64,000 nucleotides of DNA from positions 470,735-534,734 of the forward strand of contig PGYB01000001.1 in the NCBI GenBank assembly GCA_002839445.1. Reading direction: 5' to 3'. The notes under the pieces are model-generated. The model worked only from the letters and a program-made list of their open reading frames with translations, was not told the DNA's origin and made no database searches. The first letter of the stretch is position 1; every line of letters starts with the position of its first letter. Source of the DNA: Candidatus Riflebacteria bacterium HGW-Riflebacteria-1 (GTDB lineage: Bacteria; Muiribacteriota; Ozemobacteria; Ozemobacterales; Ozemobacteraceae). A program made the position numbers and the translations under genes. Positions 23,647 to 31,523 of the stretch are shown here, one piece after another.

Positions 23647-25179
23647 TCAGGATAGAGGCGAACCGACCAATGACGATGCATCTTGAAAGTGGCGGCACAT
23701 CGCGGCGACCAGGCCGGGGATCGTGAACTCGATGGCTTCGACGGCCAGTTTGAAGCCGAGTTCGCGGCAGGTCTGCGTGGTGATCGGGCCAATTGAAGCG
23801 CCCTGAATCGACTCGGGTTTGACCGCGCTGCCGGCCAGCACGCGCGCGAAGCCCTCGACCGTCGATGAACTGGTAAAGGTAACCAGATCAACCTGCCCGG
23901 CTGCCAGTGCATCTATTGTTTCGCCATTTTCTGCATCTACATAGTCTGTATGGTATAGAGAGACTACCTTCACGCGATGCCCAAATTTTGCAACCGCATC
24001 AGGAAGCACTTCACGCGCCTTTTCAGCCCTGAGTATCGCTACGCCGGCGGCTGGCAATTTTTCGAAATAAGGCAACAAGGCTTCTGCCACATAGCTTTCT
24101 GGCACAAAATCAGGCTTTATACCGCGCCGCGTAAACGCTTCGGCAGTAGCCGGTCCGATGCATATTACTTTTTTTCCGCCAAGGAAACGCAGATCGCGGC
24201 CATTCTGCGCCAGCGCATCGACAAAACCTTCGACGCCGTTTACCGAAGTGAACACCAGGTGTTCATACTGCGCCGAGTCGCTTATGAAATCGCGAAACTC
24301 GCTGCTGTTCTCATGTTGCACAATCTTGATGGTCGGGCACTCGATCACTCTTGCGCCAAGCTCGCGCAGCTGGGCGCACAAGACGCTGGCCTGATGACGC
24401 GAACGTGTCACCACAATGGTCTTGCCGAACAACGGCCGTTTTTCGAACCACTGCAGCTTTTCGCGCAGCGCAACGACTTCGCCAACCACGGTCACTGCCG
24501 GCGGCTTGATTTCAGCGGCTTCGGCGATTTCGACAATGTCAGCCAGCGTTCCACAAACCGTCTTCTGAGTCGGAAAGGTGCCATTCTGAATCATAGCAAC
24601 AGGAGTCTGCGGACTGCGGCCGCAAGCGATGAGATTCCTGGTAATAACCGGCAGATTTTTGACTCCCATGAGAAACACTACGGTGCCTATCTTCGACAGC
24701 GCAGACCAGTCGATATCGCTGCCTTCTTTTTCGGCTTCATGCCCGGTTACGACGGCAAGACTGGCGGTGTAACCGCGTTGCGTAATCGGAATTCCGGCAT
24801 AACAGGGTGCTGAAATTGCCGAAGTGACGCCAGGCACAACTTCACAAGCGATGCCGGCTTCGACCAGATAAAGCATCTCTTCGCCGCCGCGCCCGAACAC
24901 AAACGGGTCGCCGCCTTTGAGCCGCACCACCAGTTTATTCTCGCGGGCTTTCTCGACCAGCAGCTCGTTGATTCCATCCTGCGAAACTTTGTGATTACCG
25001 GCAAATTTGCCCACATCGTAAAGCTCGCAGCCCTCTTTAACCATGCCAAGAAACTCAGCAGTCCCAAGCTGGTCATGTATCAACACATCCGCTGCGCGCA
25101 CCAGTTCCAGCCCGCGCACCGTGATCAAGCCAGGATCACCCGGCCCCGCCCCGACAAGATATACGTTAGGTCTCTTCAT
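23647..25179 (-). CDS. cobA-hemD: Fused uroporphyrinogen-III methyltransferase / uroporphyrinogen-III synthase
   Basis: The N-terminal part (about 1-245) is SUMT: VYLVGAGPGDPGLIT, RLKGGDPFVFGRGGEE and PGVTSAISAPCYAGIPITQRG are diagnostic; it adds two methyl groups to uroporphyrinogen III to give precorrin-2. The C-terminal part (about 255-500) is HemD-like, with KTIVVTRSRHQASVL and FTSVNGVEGFVDAL, and cyclises hydroxymethylbilane. The fusion links both steps. GGAGACAGC precedes the ATG. It is part of the heme/siroheme gene group. The C-terminal 30 residues look divergent. Confidence 0.93.
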   Translation of the reverse strand: MKRPNVYLVGAGPGDPGLITVRGLELVRAADVLIHDQLGTAEFLGMVKEGCELYDVGKFAGNHKVSQDGINELLVEKARENKLVVRLKGGDPFVFGRGGEEMLYLVEAGIACEVVPGVTSAISAPCYAGIPITQRGYTASLAVVTGHEAEKEGSDIDWSALSKIGTVVFLMGVKNLPVITRNLIACGRSPQTPVAMIQNGTFPTQKTVCGTLADIVEIAEAAEIKPPAVTVVGEVVALREKLQWFEKRPLFGKTIVVTRSRHQASVLCAQLRELGARVIECPTIKIVQHENSSEFRDFISDSAQYEHLVFTSVNGVEGFVDALAQNGRDLRFLGGKKVICIGPATAEAFTRRGIKPDFVPESYVAEALLPYFEKLPAAGVAILRAEKAREVLPDAVAKFGHRVKVVSLYHTDYVDAENGETIDALAAGQVDLVTFTSSSTVEGFARVLAGSAVKPESIQGASIGPITTQTCRELGFKLAVEAIEFTIPGLVAAMCRHFQDASSLVGSPLS

Positions 25180-25206
25180 ATAGCTGTCTCCAATTCATTT
25201 CTCTTT

Positions 25207-25228
25207 TCGTGCTCGTGCGCGTAATCGA
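25207..25228. repeat. R1 dispersed repeat, partial
   Basis: TCGTGCTCGTGCGCGTAATCG, an R1 variant with a GCGC insertion; the same variant occurs at 30902-30930. It sits just upstream of cobA-hemD. Confidence 0.55.
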
Positions 25229-25293
25229 ACCTGGGCGCGTATTCATCGAAAGAAGCTCGCACGAAGCCTCAGAGCCACAAAGAAAGACAAAAG

Positions 25294-25662
25294 CATCCGC
25301 AGATTACTCAGATTAACCAGATTTTCAACTGCTTGAATTCAGGAATTTAGTCAATACGACCAACAACAGGCAAACACAAACTTTCAACTTCATTCTAGCA
25401 CTCTGTCACAACTGAATTTCATAACAAGGCCATCAAAATAACGTGTCTCACGTTGGCATTTATAAATAATTGCAAGTGCGCAGGCAGGTTTTTTGCACAC
25501 GAGGTGCTTATGCCGGGCGGCTCAGGATGGAGATCGCCCGGTCCCTTGCGCGAAAGCTTTGACAATGGGCTATCACCCAGAATAGCCTGTGATATTTTTT
25601 GAGACTCGCCGGACCTGCAGCGGCAGTCTTCTTTAATCTGCGCTATCTGCGCCATCTGCGGA
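25294..25662. repeat. R2 inverted repeat pair (369 bp) with structured interior
   Basis: The left arm reads CATCCGCAGATTACTCAGAT and the right arm reads TTAATCTGCG, CCATCTGCGGA. These are inverted relatives of the arms at 21591-21735. The interior is longer than in the other pairs and is hairpin-rich. Confidence 0.6.
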
Positions 25663-25671
25663 AAAGTTCTC

Positions 25672-26592
25672 TTATTCATGCGGGGCTCCGATCAGGTCTG
25701 CTGCCCCGGCAGCGAGCATTGCTTCGGCAGAGATGCGACCGAGCTCGGCTGCCTGCGCAACTTTTCCGGTATGGCAGTTGCGGATGACCCTGGTTCCGTC
25801 TACAGCGCCAACAAAGGAATGCAGTATGACGGCATCGCCAGCGATTTCGGCATGAACTGCCATCGGCGTTGTGCAGCCACCCTGCAGAACGCCAAGAAAG
25901 GCGCGTTCTGCCTCCGCGCGCGCCGCTGCAATCGGGTCAGCGAAACTGGCGAAAACCGGTAAAAACCTCGCAACATCAGTGCTGCGGCACTGAATTGCGA
26001 TAATCCCCTGCCCTGCCGGCGGCGTCATTTCTTCGATCGAAAAGTAATGTCTGATTCTCTGCTGCCAGCCAAAGCGATGAATACCGGCAGCAGCCAGAAT
26101 TATCGCATCGACCTCACCTTCTTCGAGTTTTTTCAGGCGCGTATCGAGATTGCCGCGAAAATCAGAAAACTGCAGATCCTGGCGCAGACTACTGAGCTGT
26201 GCGCGGCGACGCAGGCTTGAAGTACCAATCACCGCACCGGCGGGCAGTGCGACGAAAGACTCGTGTTTCAGCGAAACAAAGCAGTCACGGGCATCTTCAA
26301 GGCAGCCGGCCGCTAGAATACTCAAACCCGGTGACATGGCGTGCGGCATATCTTTAAGGCTGTGAACAGCGACATCGATACGACCCTCGAGCAGCGCCTG
26401 TTCGATTTCTTTAATAAAAAGGCCCTGGCCGCCTACCTTGAACAGCGGCACATTAGTAACCTGGTCACCAAGAGTCTTTATAACAACCTCTGCAAATTCA
26501 CAGTCGGGCACGCACTGCTGTGCCACGCTTATTGCGTGCCGCGTCTGATGCAGAGCGAGCCGACTTCCACGCGTTCCATATTTTATTTTCAT
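25672..26592 (-). CDS. hemC: Hydroxymethylbilane synthase (porphobilinogen deaminase)
   Basis: This 306-residue enzyme joins four porphobilinogens into hydroxymethylbilane. Conserved segments are YGTRGSRLALHQT, HSLKDMP, GTSSLRRRAQL and the cofactor-binding VLQGGCTTPM, with Cys about residue 240. It uses a dipyrromethane cofactor attached to this cysteine. The ATG at 26590-26592 follows AGGAAAG and begins shortly after the hemA stop at 26598. The length is usual for the family. The enzyme feeds cobA-hemD encoded downstream. Confidence 0.96.
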   Translation of the reverse strand: MKIKYGTRGSRLALHQTRHAISVAQQCVPDCEFAEVVIKTLGDQVTNVPLFKVGGQGLFIKEIEQALLEGRIDVAVHSLKDMPHAMSPGLSILAAGCLEDARDCFVSLKHESFVALPAGAVIGTSSLRRRAQLSSLRQDLQFSDFRGNLDTRLKKLEEGEVDAIILAAAGIHRFGWQQRIRHYFSIEEMTPPAGQGIIAIQCRSTDVARFLPVFASFADPIAAARAEAERAFLGVLQGGCTTPMAVHAEIAGDAVILHSFVGAVDGTRVIRNCHTGKVAQAAELGRISAEAMLAAGAADLIGAPHE

Positions 26593-26597
26593 ATGTA

Positions 26598-27890
26598 TCA
26601 ATTCTTTCCTGGGTTTTGGCCTACTACACGCAGCGGGGCCTGTGGCAGGCAGTCTTCTGCCAGTCCAAGCGTTTCGCCGATTGCCCTGAGCTGCTCGATG
26701 TCAGCCGAACCCTGTTTCTTCAAGGCTACAATCTGATTGTGCAGCCACTTTGCCATGAGAGCACGCGAACTCTGATCGAAAGCTCGCCGGAGCTCTTCAC
26801 TCAATTCAGAATTCTGCGCGAAAAAGCGTTCCATTTCGGCCTGGCGAATCGTTTCGGCCTGCTCGCGCAAGCGGTTGATCAACGGAACAACAGTAAAGGC
26901 AGCGACCGAAGTCTGAAACTGCGACGATTCGTAGCGCACGATCGCGCGCGCCTTGTCAGCTTCGACGTGGCGCTGCGACATGTTTTCGTTGACCACGTTC
27001 TGCAGGTCGTCAACATCGTAGAGAAAGAGATTGCCAATTTCCTGACAATCAGCCTCAAAATCGCGTGGCACAGCGATGTCAACGACAAACATCGGGCGTT
27101 CGCTGCGCTTTGCCATTACTCCACGCATCATTGCCACATTGACAATGTTTGTCGGCGCGGCAGTCGATGAAATAACGATATCACAGCGTTCAAGAAGCTC
27201 TTCAAGCTGCTCAAACGGTCGTGATTCACCGTCGAACTTTTCAGCAAGCTCACGCGCACTCGCCTCGGTGCGGTTAACAAACAACATCTTTTTTACGCCA
27301 TTTTCTCGCAGATGCACTGCAACCAGGCTGGCCATTTCACCAGCGCCGATGACGAGAGCGATAGAACTGCCCAGAGGCCCGAAAATACTGCGTGCCAGCT
27401 CAACCGCTGTCGAAGCGATCGAAACGCGATTCTGCGAAATGCCGGTTTCACTGCGCACCTTTTTTCCGACTTCAAGAGCCTTTTGAAACAGGCGATGCAG
27501 CTGCTTGCCGACAAAACCCTGTTCGGTAGAGTAACGATAAGACTCTTTGATCTGGTGCAAAATCTGGTTTTCGCCGAGAATCATTGAATCGAGACCAGAA
27601 GCCACCGACAGCAGATGCAAAACCGCCTCTTCGTCGCTGTACTGGTAAAAATACTCGGCAAGGTTGTCATAATTTATGGTGTTCAGCGCCAGCAGCGCCA
27701 CAAAGCTGCGGCGGGCCACCTCGACATTGCCGGCGTAGTAGACTTCGACCCGGTTACAGGTGTAGACCGGCACAGATTCAAGAACACAACCATCAACATC
27801 GGGAATCGCCAGACCGCAAAGATGCGCGAGTTTTTCGCGAATCGCCACCGGCGCCGATTTATGATTAAGGCCGAAAACGGTCAGAGACAT
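26598..27890 (-). CDS. hemA: Glutamyl-tRNA reductase
   Basis: This 430-residue enzyme reduces glutamyl-tRNA(Glu) to glutamate-1-semialdehyde, the first committed step of tetrapyrrole synthesis in bacteria with the C5 pathway. The catalytic TCNRVE motif (Cys45) is present, along with GLDSMILGENQIL and the NADPH-binding VIGAGEMASL. A long C-terminal helix ends in the dimerisation domain (KWLHNQIVALKKQGS). The start codon overlaps the end of the precorrin-2 dehydrogenase gene, so translation is coupled. GAGGAGAT precedes the ATG. Confidence 0.96.
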   Translation of the reverse strand: MSLTVFGLNHKSAPVAIREKLAHLCGLAIPDVDGCVLESVPVYTCNRVEVYYAGNVEVARRSFVALLALNTINYDNLAEYFYQYSDEEAVLHLLSVASGLDSMILGENQILHQIKESYRYSTEQGFVGKQLHRLFQKALEVGKKVRSETGISQNRVSIASTAVELARSIFGPLGSSIALVIGAGEMASLVAVHLRENGVKKMLFVNRTEASARELAEKFDGESRPFEQLEELLERCDIVISSTAAPTNIVNVAMMRGVMAKRSERPMFVVDIAVPRDFEADCQEIGNLFLYDVDDLQNVVNENMSQRHVEADKARAIVRYESSQFQTSVAAFTVVPLINRLREQAETIRQAEMERFFAQNSELSEELRRAFDQSSRALMAKWLHNQIVALKKQGSADIEQLRAIGETLGLAEDCLPQAPLRVVGQNPGKN

Positions 27891-28495
27891 GCCATGATCT
27901 CCTCACGCAGTTTTTCGCAGCCCTCACGCTCAATGCGGGCCATGGTCTGATCGTTGACCAGGCCGAATATGAACTCGCGCACACGCCCGCCCTGCTTTGG
28001 CGAAGCTTTTATTGCCGGGCGCAATTCTGCCAGCAGCGTGGCGAGCTCTATAAAACCAGGTGTCATCAGGCTGGCGACCTTCGCGTTCAAAAACTTTGCG
28101 ACTTCGGGAACACCGCCGGCCATGGTTGAGCTGATGACCGGTCCGCGCGCCACCGTGCCGCCGCAGACAAAGTCGCCCTGCACAAAGTCGTCACAGCGAT
28201 TACACAATATCCTCATGCGCTCACATTCTTCCGAAACCATTGCGTTGACCGCCGTCTGATCAGTTGCCGCAATGACCAGTCGATACTGCACCGAAATATC
28301 AGCAGCCACAACAGGCCTTTCGATCAGCTCGACGCCATGCAAAGAGCTGAACTCATCGTTTATCAGCGGTGCAATTACCGTAAGCCTGGCCCCGGCTTCG
28401 AGCAACTGGCGGGCGCGACGCAGAGCCACCCGCCCGGCACCGACCAGCAGGACGCTTTTCCCAGCTAGATCGACAAAGATGGGCATATATCTCAT
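27881..28495 (-). CDS. Precorrin-2 dehydrogenase / sirohydrochlorin ferrochelatase-like
   Basis: This 204-residue protein is the N-terminal part of siroheme synthase (CysG/Met8p/SirC type). The NAD-binding motif VLLVGAGRVALRRARQLLEAGA lies at about 14-36, with VIAATDQTAVNAMVSEEC at about 73-90 and FVCGGTVARGPVISSTMAGG near 105-125. It oxidises precorrin-2 to sirohydrochlorin; whether it also inserts iron is unclear. Its ATG overlaps the stop of the HemX-like gene (ATGA) and its end overlaps the hemA start. Confidence 0.9.
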   Translation of the reverse strand: MRYMPIFVDLAGKSVLLVGAGRVALRRARQLLEAGARLTVIAPLINDEFSSLHGVELIERPVVAADISVQYRLVIAATDQTAVNAMVSEECERMRILCNRCDDFVQGDFVCGGTVARGPVISSTMAGGVPEVAKFLNAKVASLMTPGFIELATLLAELRPAIKASPKQGGRVREFIFGLVNDQTMARIEREGCEKLREEIMACL

Positions 28496-29301
28496 TTGGA
28501 CACCTCTTGCGCTGTCAGGGGCTTCCAGTGCTCACCACTGTCGGGAATAACCATCAGACCCACAGACAATAAAAAGCCGGCAACAGCAAGCGTGGCAAGA
28601 CGGCTTCCGGTGAGCTTGAGCGGGCGCCGGGCAATTATCAGCACCAGATAAAACGCCAGCACAACGCCGGCAAAAATATGCTTGCTGCCAGGCACAAAGC
28701 CTTCAAAATAGCGCAGATTGCCATACAGACCGGCCGCGAGACCAGCTGCAAATACCGCAGAACCAAAAGCGATCAACTTGAACGTGAGATCGTCGAGACG
28801 CGCCAGTGGCGGAAAGAAAAAGACCGCACGCAGCCGGTTCTTGCGTTTCAGGCGGCGGACAACATACAGGTAAGTGCCTGAAGAAACGGCTGCGATAAGA
28901 AAAAAGCATTCGCCAAGTATCGCCAGCAGCATGTGCAGGGCGAACCAGCCATGCGCGAAATGCCCACCAGCCAGCTTGCCATCGGCAAAGATCGAACAGA
29001 CCATGAACGCGAAACTTACTGGCAGCGTGAAGATGCTGAAAAAACTTTCTTTGAGCACCCGTTCAATTGCGGCAGTGCATAAGGCCAGGCACAGCGCACC
29101 AACAACGAACAGGGTGCGATAATGCAGAAAACTGTCGCCAAGCATAAAGATCTCAACGGCCAGAACCGCGTTGCACACCAGACCAAGCCAGAACGACATA
29201 TTGGCATGCAGAGGCAGCATACGACCGGCCACCCTTTCCTTAACGCGAAAGAAGGTTGCCAGCGCATAGGCGAGCAAAATTGAAGCAACAAGAACCTGCA
29301 T
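28492..29301 (-). CDS. HemX/CcsA-family membrane protein
   Basis: This 269-residue protein has seven to eight predicted membrane helices and the layout of the CcsA/HemX family. Possible heme-ligand histidines occur in LHANMSFW, HGWFALHMLLAI and GSKHIFAGV. I do not see the tryptophan-rich WWD motif that CcsA synthetases carry. HemX, located beside hemA in other bacteria, controls glutamyl-tRNA reductase and lacks that motif; the gene order here (before hemA) favours HemX, but a c-type cytochrome assembly role is not excluded since a multihaem cytochrome gene lies directly upstream. It overlaps the next gene by four bases. Confidence 0.8.
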   Translation of the reverse strand: MQVLVASILLAYALATFFRVKERVAGRMLPLHANMSFWLGLVCNAVLAVEIFMLGDSFLHYRTLFVVGALCLALCTAAIERVLKESFFSIFTLPVSFAFMVCSIFADGKLAGGHFAHGWFALHMLLAILGECFFLIAAVSSGTYLYVVRRLKRKNRLRAVFFFPPLARLDDLTFKLIAFGSAVFAAGLAAGLYGNLRYFEGFVPGSKHIFAGVVLAFYLVLIIARRPLKLTGSRLATLAVAGFLLSVGLMVIPDSGEHWKPLTAQEVSK

Positions 29302-29373
29302 GGTGCAAAAAGCTTAACACAATAATGCAACCAGTACCAGCCACAACCATGAAAAATTTACTGAACGGGTTAT

Positions 29374-30840
29374 TTACTTCTCAAACTTGTAGCGGTGGTC
29401 GTGAACCGAGAGGTTACCGTTGAGGTGACGGGTCGGCTGGTGGCAGACATTGCAGTTGGTGCCCGGCGACTCTTCGGGGTGGTCGTGCTGGTCGGTGTGA
29501 CAGGTAAGACAATACTGATTGTGCGTCAAAAACTTCGCGGAATCATCGGTTTTGACGTTACGGAAATTCTGGCAGTAATCGCAGGTCAGGCCGCTGGCGA
29601 GAAACAGGCGCGACTGCAGAAATTCCCACTGGCGGCGGCGATCTTCATAGGTTTCGTCGCCGACAAAATTTTCAAAAGACTGGCCAGGTTTTGGTGTCAG
29701 GCCCGAGAAAAACTTTGTCAGGTCTTCGCCAGGCCGATAACCAACCGGAAAATGATATTGCCCGCTGTTGTCAATGCCCGAAGTATGACAGGAAACGCAG
29801 ATCATTTCCTGACGGTCGGCCGGCAGCTTTTTGATCGACATTATGTATTCAGGCGAACCGGTGCGCACATGGTTGACACCGGGGCCGTGACAAGCCTCGC
29901 AGCCAACGCCAGCCTCAGCAAAGCTGTCGTTTTCGGCAGAGAAACCAGTGGTGTGGCAGCCGGCACACTGCTTGAGCCAGTAACGCGAACGCCAGCCATA
30001 ATCGTTAACCGGCAGCCATTTTTTTTCGCGGATATCCCAGATTTTGGGCAGAACGACGAGAGTTCCGCTCGCTTCGGCAACAAAACGATGCACGTAATGC
30101 GAGCCCAGCACCCAGGCGATTTTTTCGCGCGGCACGCCGAGCTCTTCGACCGGGATCTCGTCCTGGTTGTCAACATGTCTGAACCGGCGGGTCATGCGGG
30201 CGTGCGGCGTAAGTTTCCATTGATCGTAAATATCGAGATGACAGGCCTTGCATGATTCCGAGCCGGCAAAATTGCGGTTGTCAAAGGCTTTCGGGCTGTG
30301 CAGGCTGCCGCTGAACACTTCGCTGCCGGGAGCATGGCACTTGGCGCAAAGCTGCCCTTCGCTGTTCGGATGGTTAAGCAGATAGGTACTGAAATTGTCT
30401 TTAACAGCCGGGCTGATCGCCAGCGGCGCCCATGGCTCAGATGCCAGCGCGGCCGTGTGCGGCGAATGGCAGGTCAGGCAGCTCATATACTCGCCTTCTT
30501 CAAGTGGCAGATCTGTGTCGGCGCCAACCTTGATGCCGGTCGGGTGCAAAGTCATCGCTTCCATGGAATGACAGCTGACACACCATTGCCCGGCACCTCG
30601 CTTGAGACGGCGATCAACCTGTGGCAAGGCGGAGTTGCGCGCCCCAGAAGCGGTATCAGGCGGCGCGTAATGGCAGATAAAACAGCCAACCTCTTCGGCG
30701 AGCTTCTGGTGATCTTTGCTGTGCAACTGCGCCGAAACCGGTGCCGTCGTGCATAACTGCAGCAACCCAAGAACAAAAACAACGATAAAAGCTTTACTGG
30801 CAGAACATGCAAACTGCTTTTTCCAAAAAGATTGCTTCAC
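29374..30840 (-). CDS. Multihaem c-type cytochrome, exported
   Basis: The protein carries ten CXXCH motifs (CFICH, CVSCH, CLTCH, CAKCH, CKACH, CAGCH, CEACH, CVSCH, CLTCH, CNVCH) plus one CDYCQ with Gln in place of His. ESCKACHLDIYDQWKLTPHA resembles the cytochrome c554-type heme domain. It probably carries electrons in the periplasm. I favour the GTG at 30838-30840 (488 residues) because it opens a signal peptide (KAFIVVFVLGLLQLC...VSAQL); a longer frame to 31023 adds 61 residues encoded by an R1 repeat (CDYDYAHEHEH). No strong ribosome site supports either choice, so the true start is uncertain. Confidence 0.85.
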   Translation of the reverse strand: MKQSFWKKQFACSASKAFIVVFVLGLLQLCTTAPVSAQLHSKDHQKLAEEVGCFICHYAPPDTASGARNSALPQVDRRLKRGAGQWCVSCHSMEAMTLHPTGIKVGADTDLPLEEGEYMSCLTCHSPHTAALASEPWAPLAISPAVKDNFSTYLLNHPNSEGQLCAKCHAPGSEVFSGSLHSPKAFDNRNFAGSESCKACHLDIYDQWKLTPHARMTRRFRHVDNQDEIPVEELGVPREKIAWVLGSHYVHRFVAEASGTLVVLPKIWDIREKKWLPVNDYGWRSRYWLKQCAGCHTTGFSAENDSFAEAGVGCEACHGPGVNHVRTGSPEYIMSIKKLPADRQEMICVSCHTSGIDNSGQYHFPVGYRPGEDLTKFFSGLTPKPGQSFENFVGDETYEDRRRQWEFLQSRLFLASGLTCDYCQNFRNVKTDDSAKFLTHNQYCLTCHTDQHDHPEESPGTNCNVCHQPTRHLNGNLSVHDHRYKFEK

Positions 30841-30860
30841 ATCACTTGCGACACCAAAGT

Positions 30861-30930
30861 CTTCGTGCTTGCCTGCCCTGCGTAGCTTCGGCGAAGCAAT
30901 GTGTTCGTGCTCGTGCGCGTAATCGTAATC
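30861..30930. repeat. R1 composite repeat at the cytochrome gene start
   Basis: TTCGTGCTTGCCTGCCC, GCGTAGCTTCGGCGAAGC and TTCGTGCTCGTGCGCGTAATCGT are packed together. The frame of the cytochrome gene reads through it and would give residues DYDYAHEHEH. Related sequences lie at 23564-23585 and 25207-25228. Confidence 0.65.
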
Positions 30931-30964
30931 GCAATTGGTCTCTTGCATTTTGCCAGAATTTTTA

Positions 30965-31513
30965 TCAGTTTTTGTCATTGCCGATTTCGATATCTTTGAG
31001 AATTTCTTCGATCTGAGCGGCAATTTGCGGCGAGCTCAGCTTGTCCTGATCGATCGAGGCCCGCAAATTGCGCAGCCTGATGAAACGCTGGCGATATTTG
31101 TCCTGCAGTTCGTTCGCGGCTTCGCACAAAACCTGCCCCTCGTCACCCTCGCGCAGGCGCAACGAAGACTGATCAAGCTTTCCCGACGAAATGCGACGCA
31201 GATGACCGGCCACTTTGAACATTGGCCCGATCAGACGGTGCGATATAAAAACCGTGACAATCAGTAAAAACACGCTGATCAAAAGAAAACTCAGGCTGTT
31301 AGTCACTATTATAGCGGGTTTAAGAATTTCCCAGGTCGACCTCAGGCGATTATGCGCCGAAAGAAAGCCCTCTTGAATATTCTTGCTGGTAATCTGGTAA
31401 AGAAAATAACCATGCAGAATCGACCCGACAAAGACCACCAGCGCCATGAACGCCACCAGTCTGATCTGATAAGACGGCAGTATCAGATAGTGCTTTCTTG
31501 TATGCTTGTCCAT
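30965..31513 (-). CDS. HAMP-domain membrane protein without output domain
   Basis: The 182-residue protein starts MDKHTRKHYLILPSYQIR and has two membrane helices (about 20-40 and about 78-98) flanking a short outer segment. After the second helix comes a HAMP-like linker (HRLIGPMFKVAGHLRRISSGKLD), followed by a charged, coiled end. No kinase, cyclase or methyl-accepting domain follows, so it lacks a known output. The ATG at 31511-31513 is preceded by AAGGGAG. It lies between the parvulin and cytochrome genes and may sense conditions for them; that is inference. Confidence 0.72.
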   Translation of the reverse strand: MDKHTRKHYLILPSYQIRLVAFMALVVFVGSILHGYFLYQITSKNIQEGFLSAHNRLRSTWEILKPAIIVTNSLSFLLISVFLLIVTVFISHRLIGPMFKVAGHLRRISSGKLDQSSLRLREGDEGQVLCEAANELQDKYRQRFIRLRNLRASIDQDKLSSPQIAAQIEEILKDIEIGNDKN

Positions 31514-31523
31514 GCGAACTCCC

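Larger units (their letters stand above)
25180..25671. other. 492-bp gap bounded by an R2 pair with structured centre
   Basis: The stretch lies between cobA-hemD and hemC. R1 (25207-25228) and R2 arms (25294-25325 and 25633-25662) flank a central region with three short inverted repeats: CCGGGCG...CGCCCGG (25513-25541), GGCTAT...ATAGCC (25568-25587) and GCAC...GTGC near 25495-25508. A minus-strand frame at 25419-25679 spans these repeats and is not convincing. No known riboswitch was identified. Confidence 0.5.

Noticed and set aside
23520..23912. Minus-strand 130-residue frame
   Set aside because: It overlaps the 3' end of cobA-hemD and reads through R1 and R4.
25430..25610. Cobalamin riboswitch in the cobA-hemD leader
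   Set aside because: An ACCTGCC run occurs but the remaining conserved boxes are absent.
25419..25679. Minus-strand 86-residue frame
   Set aside because: It is built largely from R2 and hairpin sequence and overlaps the end of hemC.
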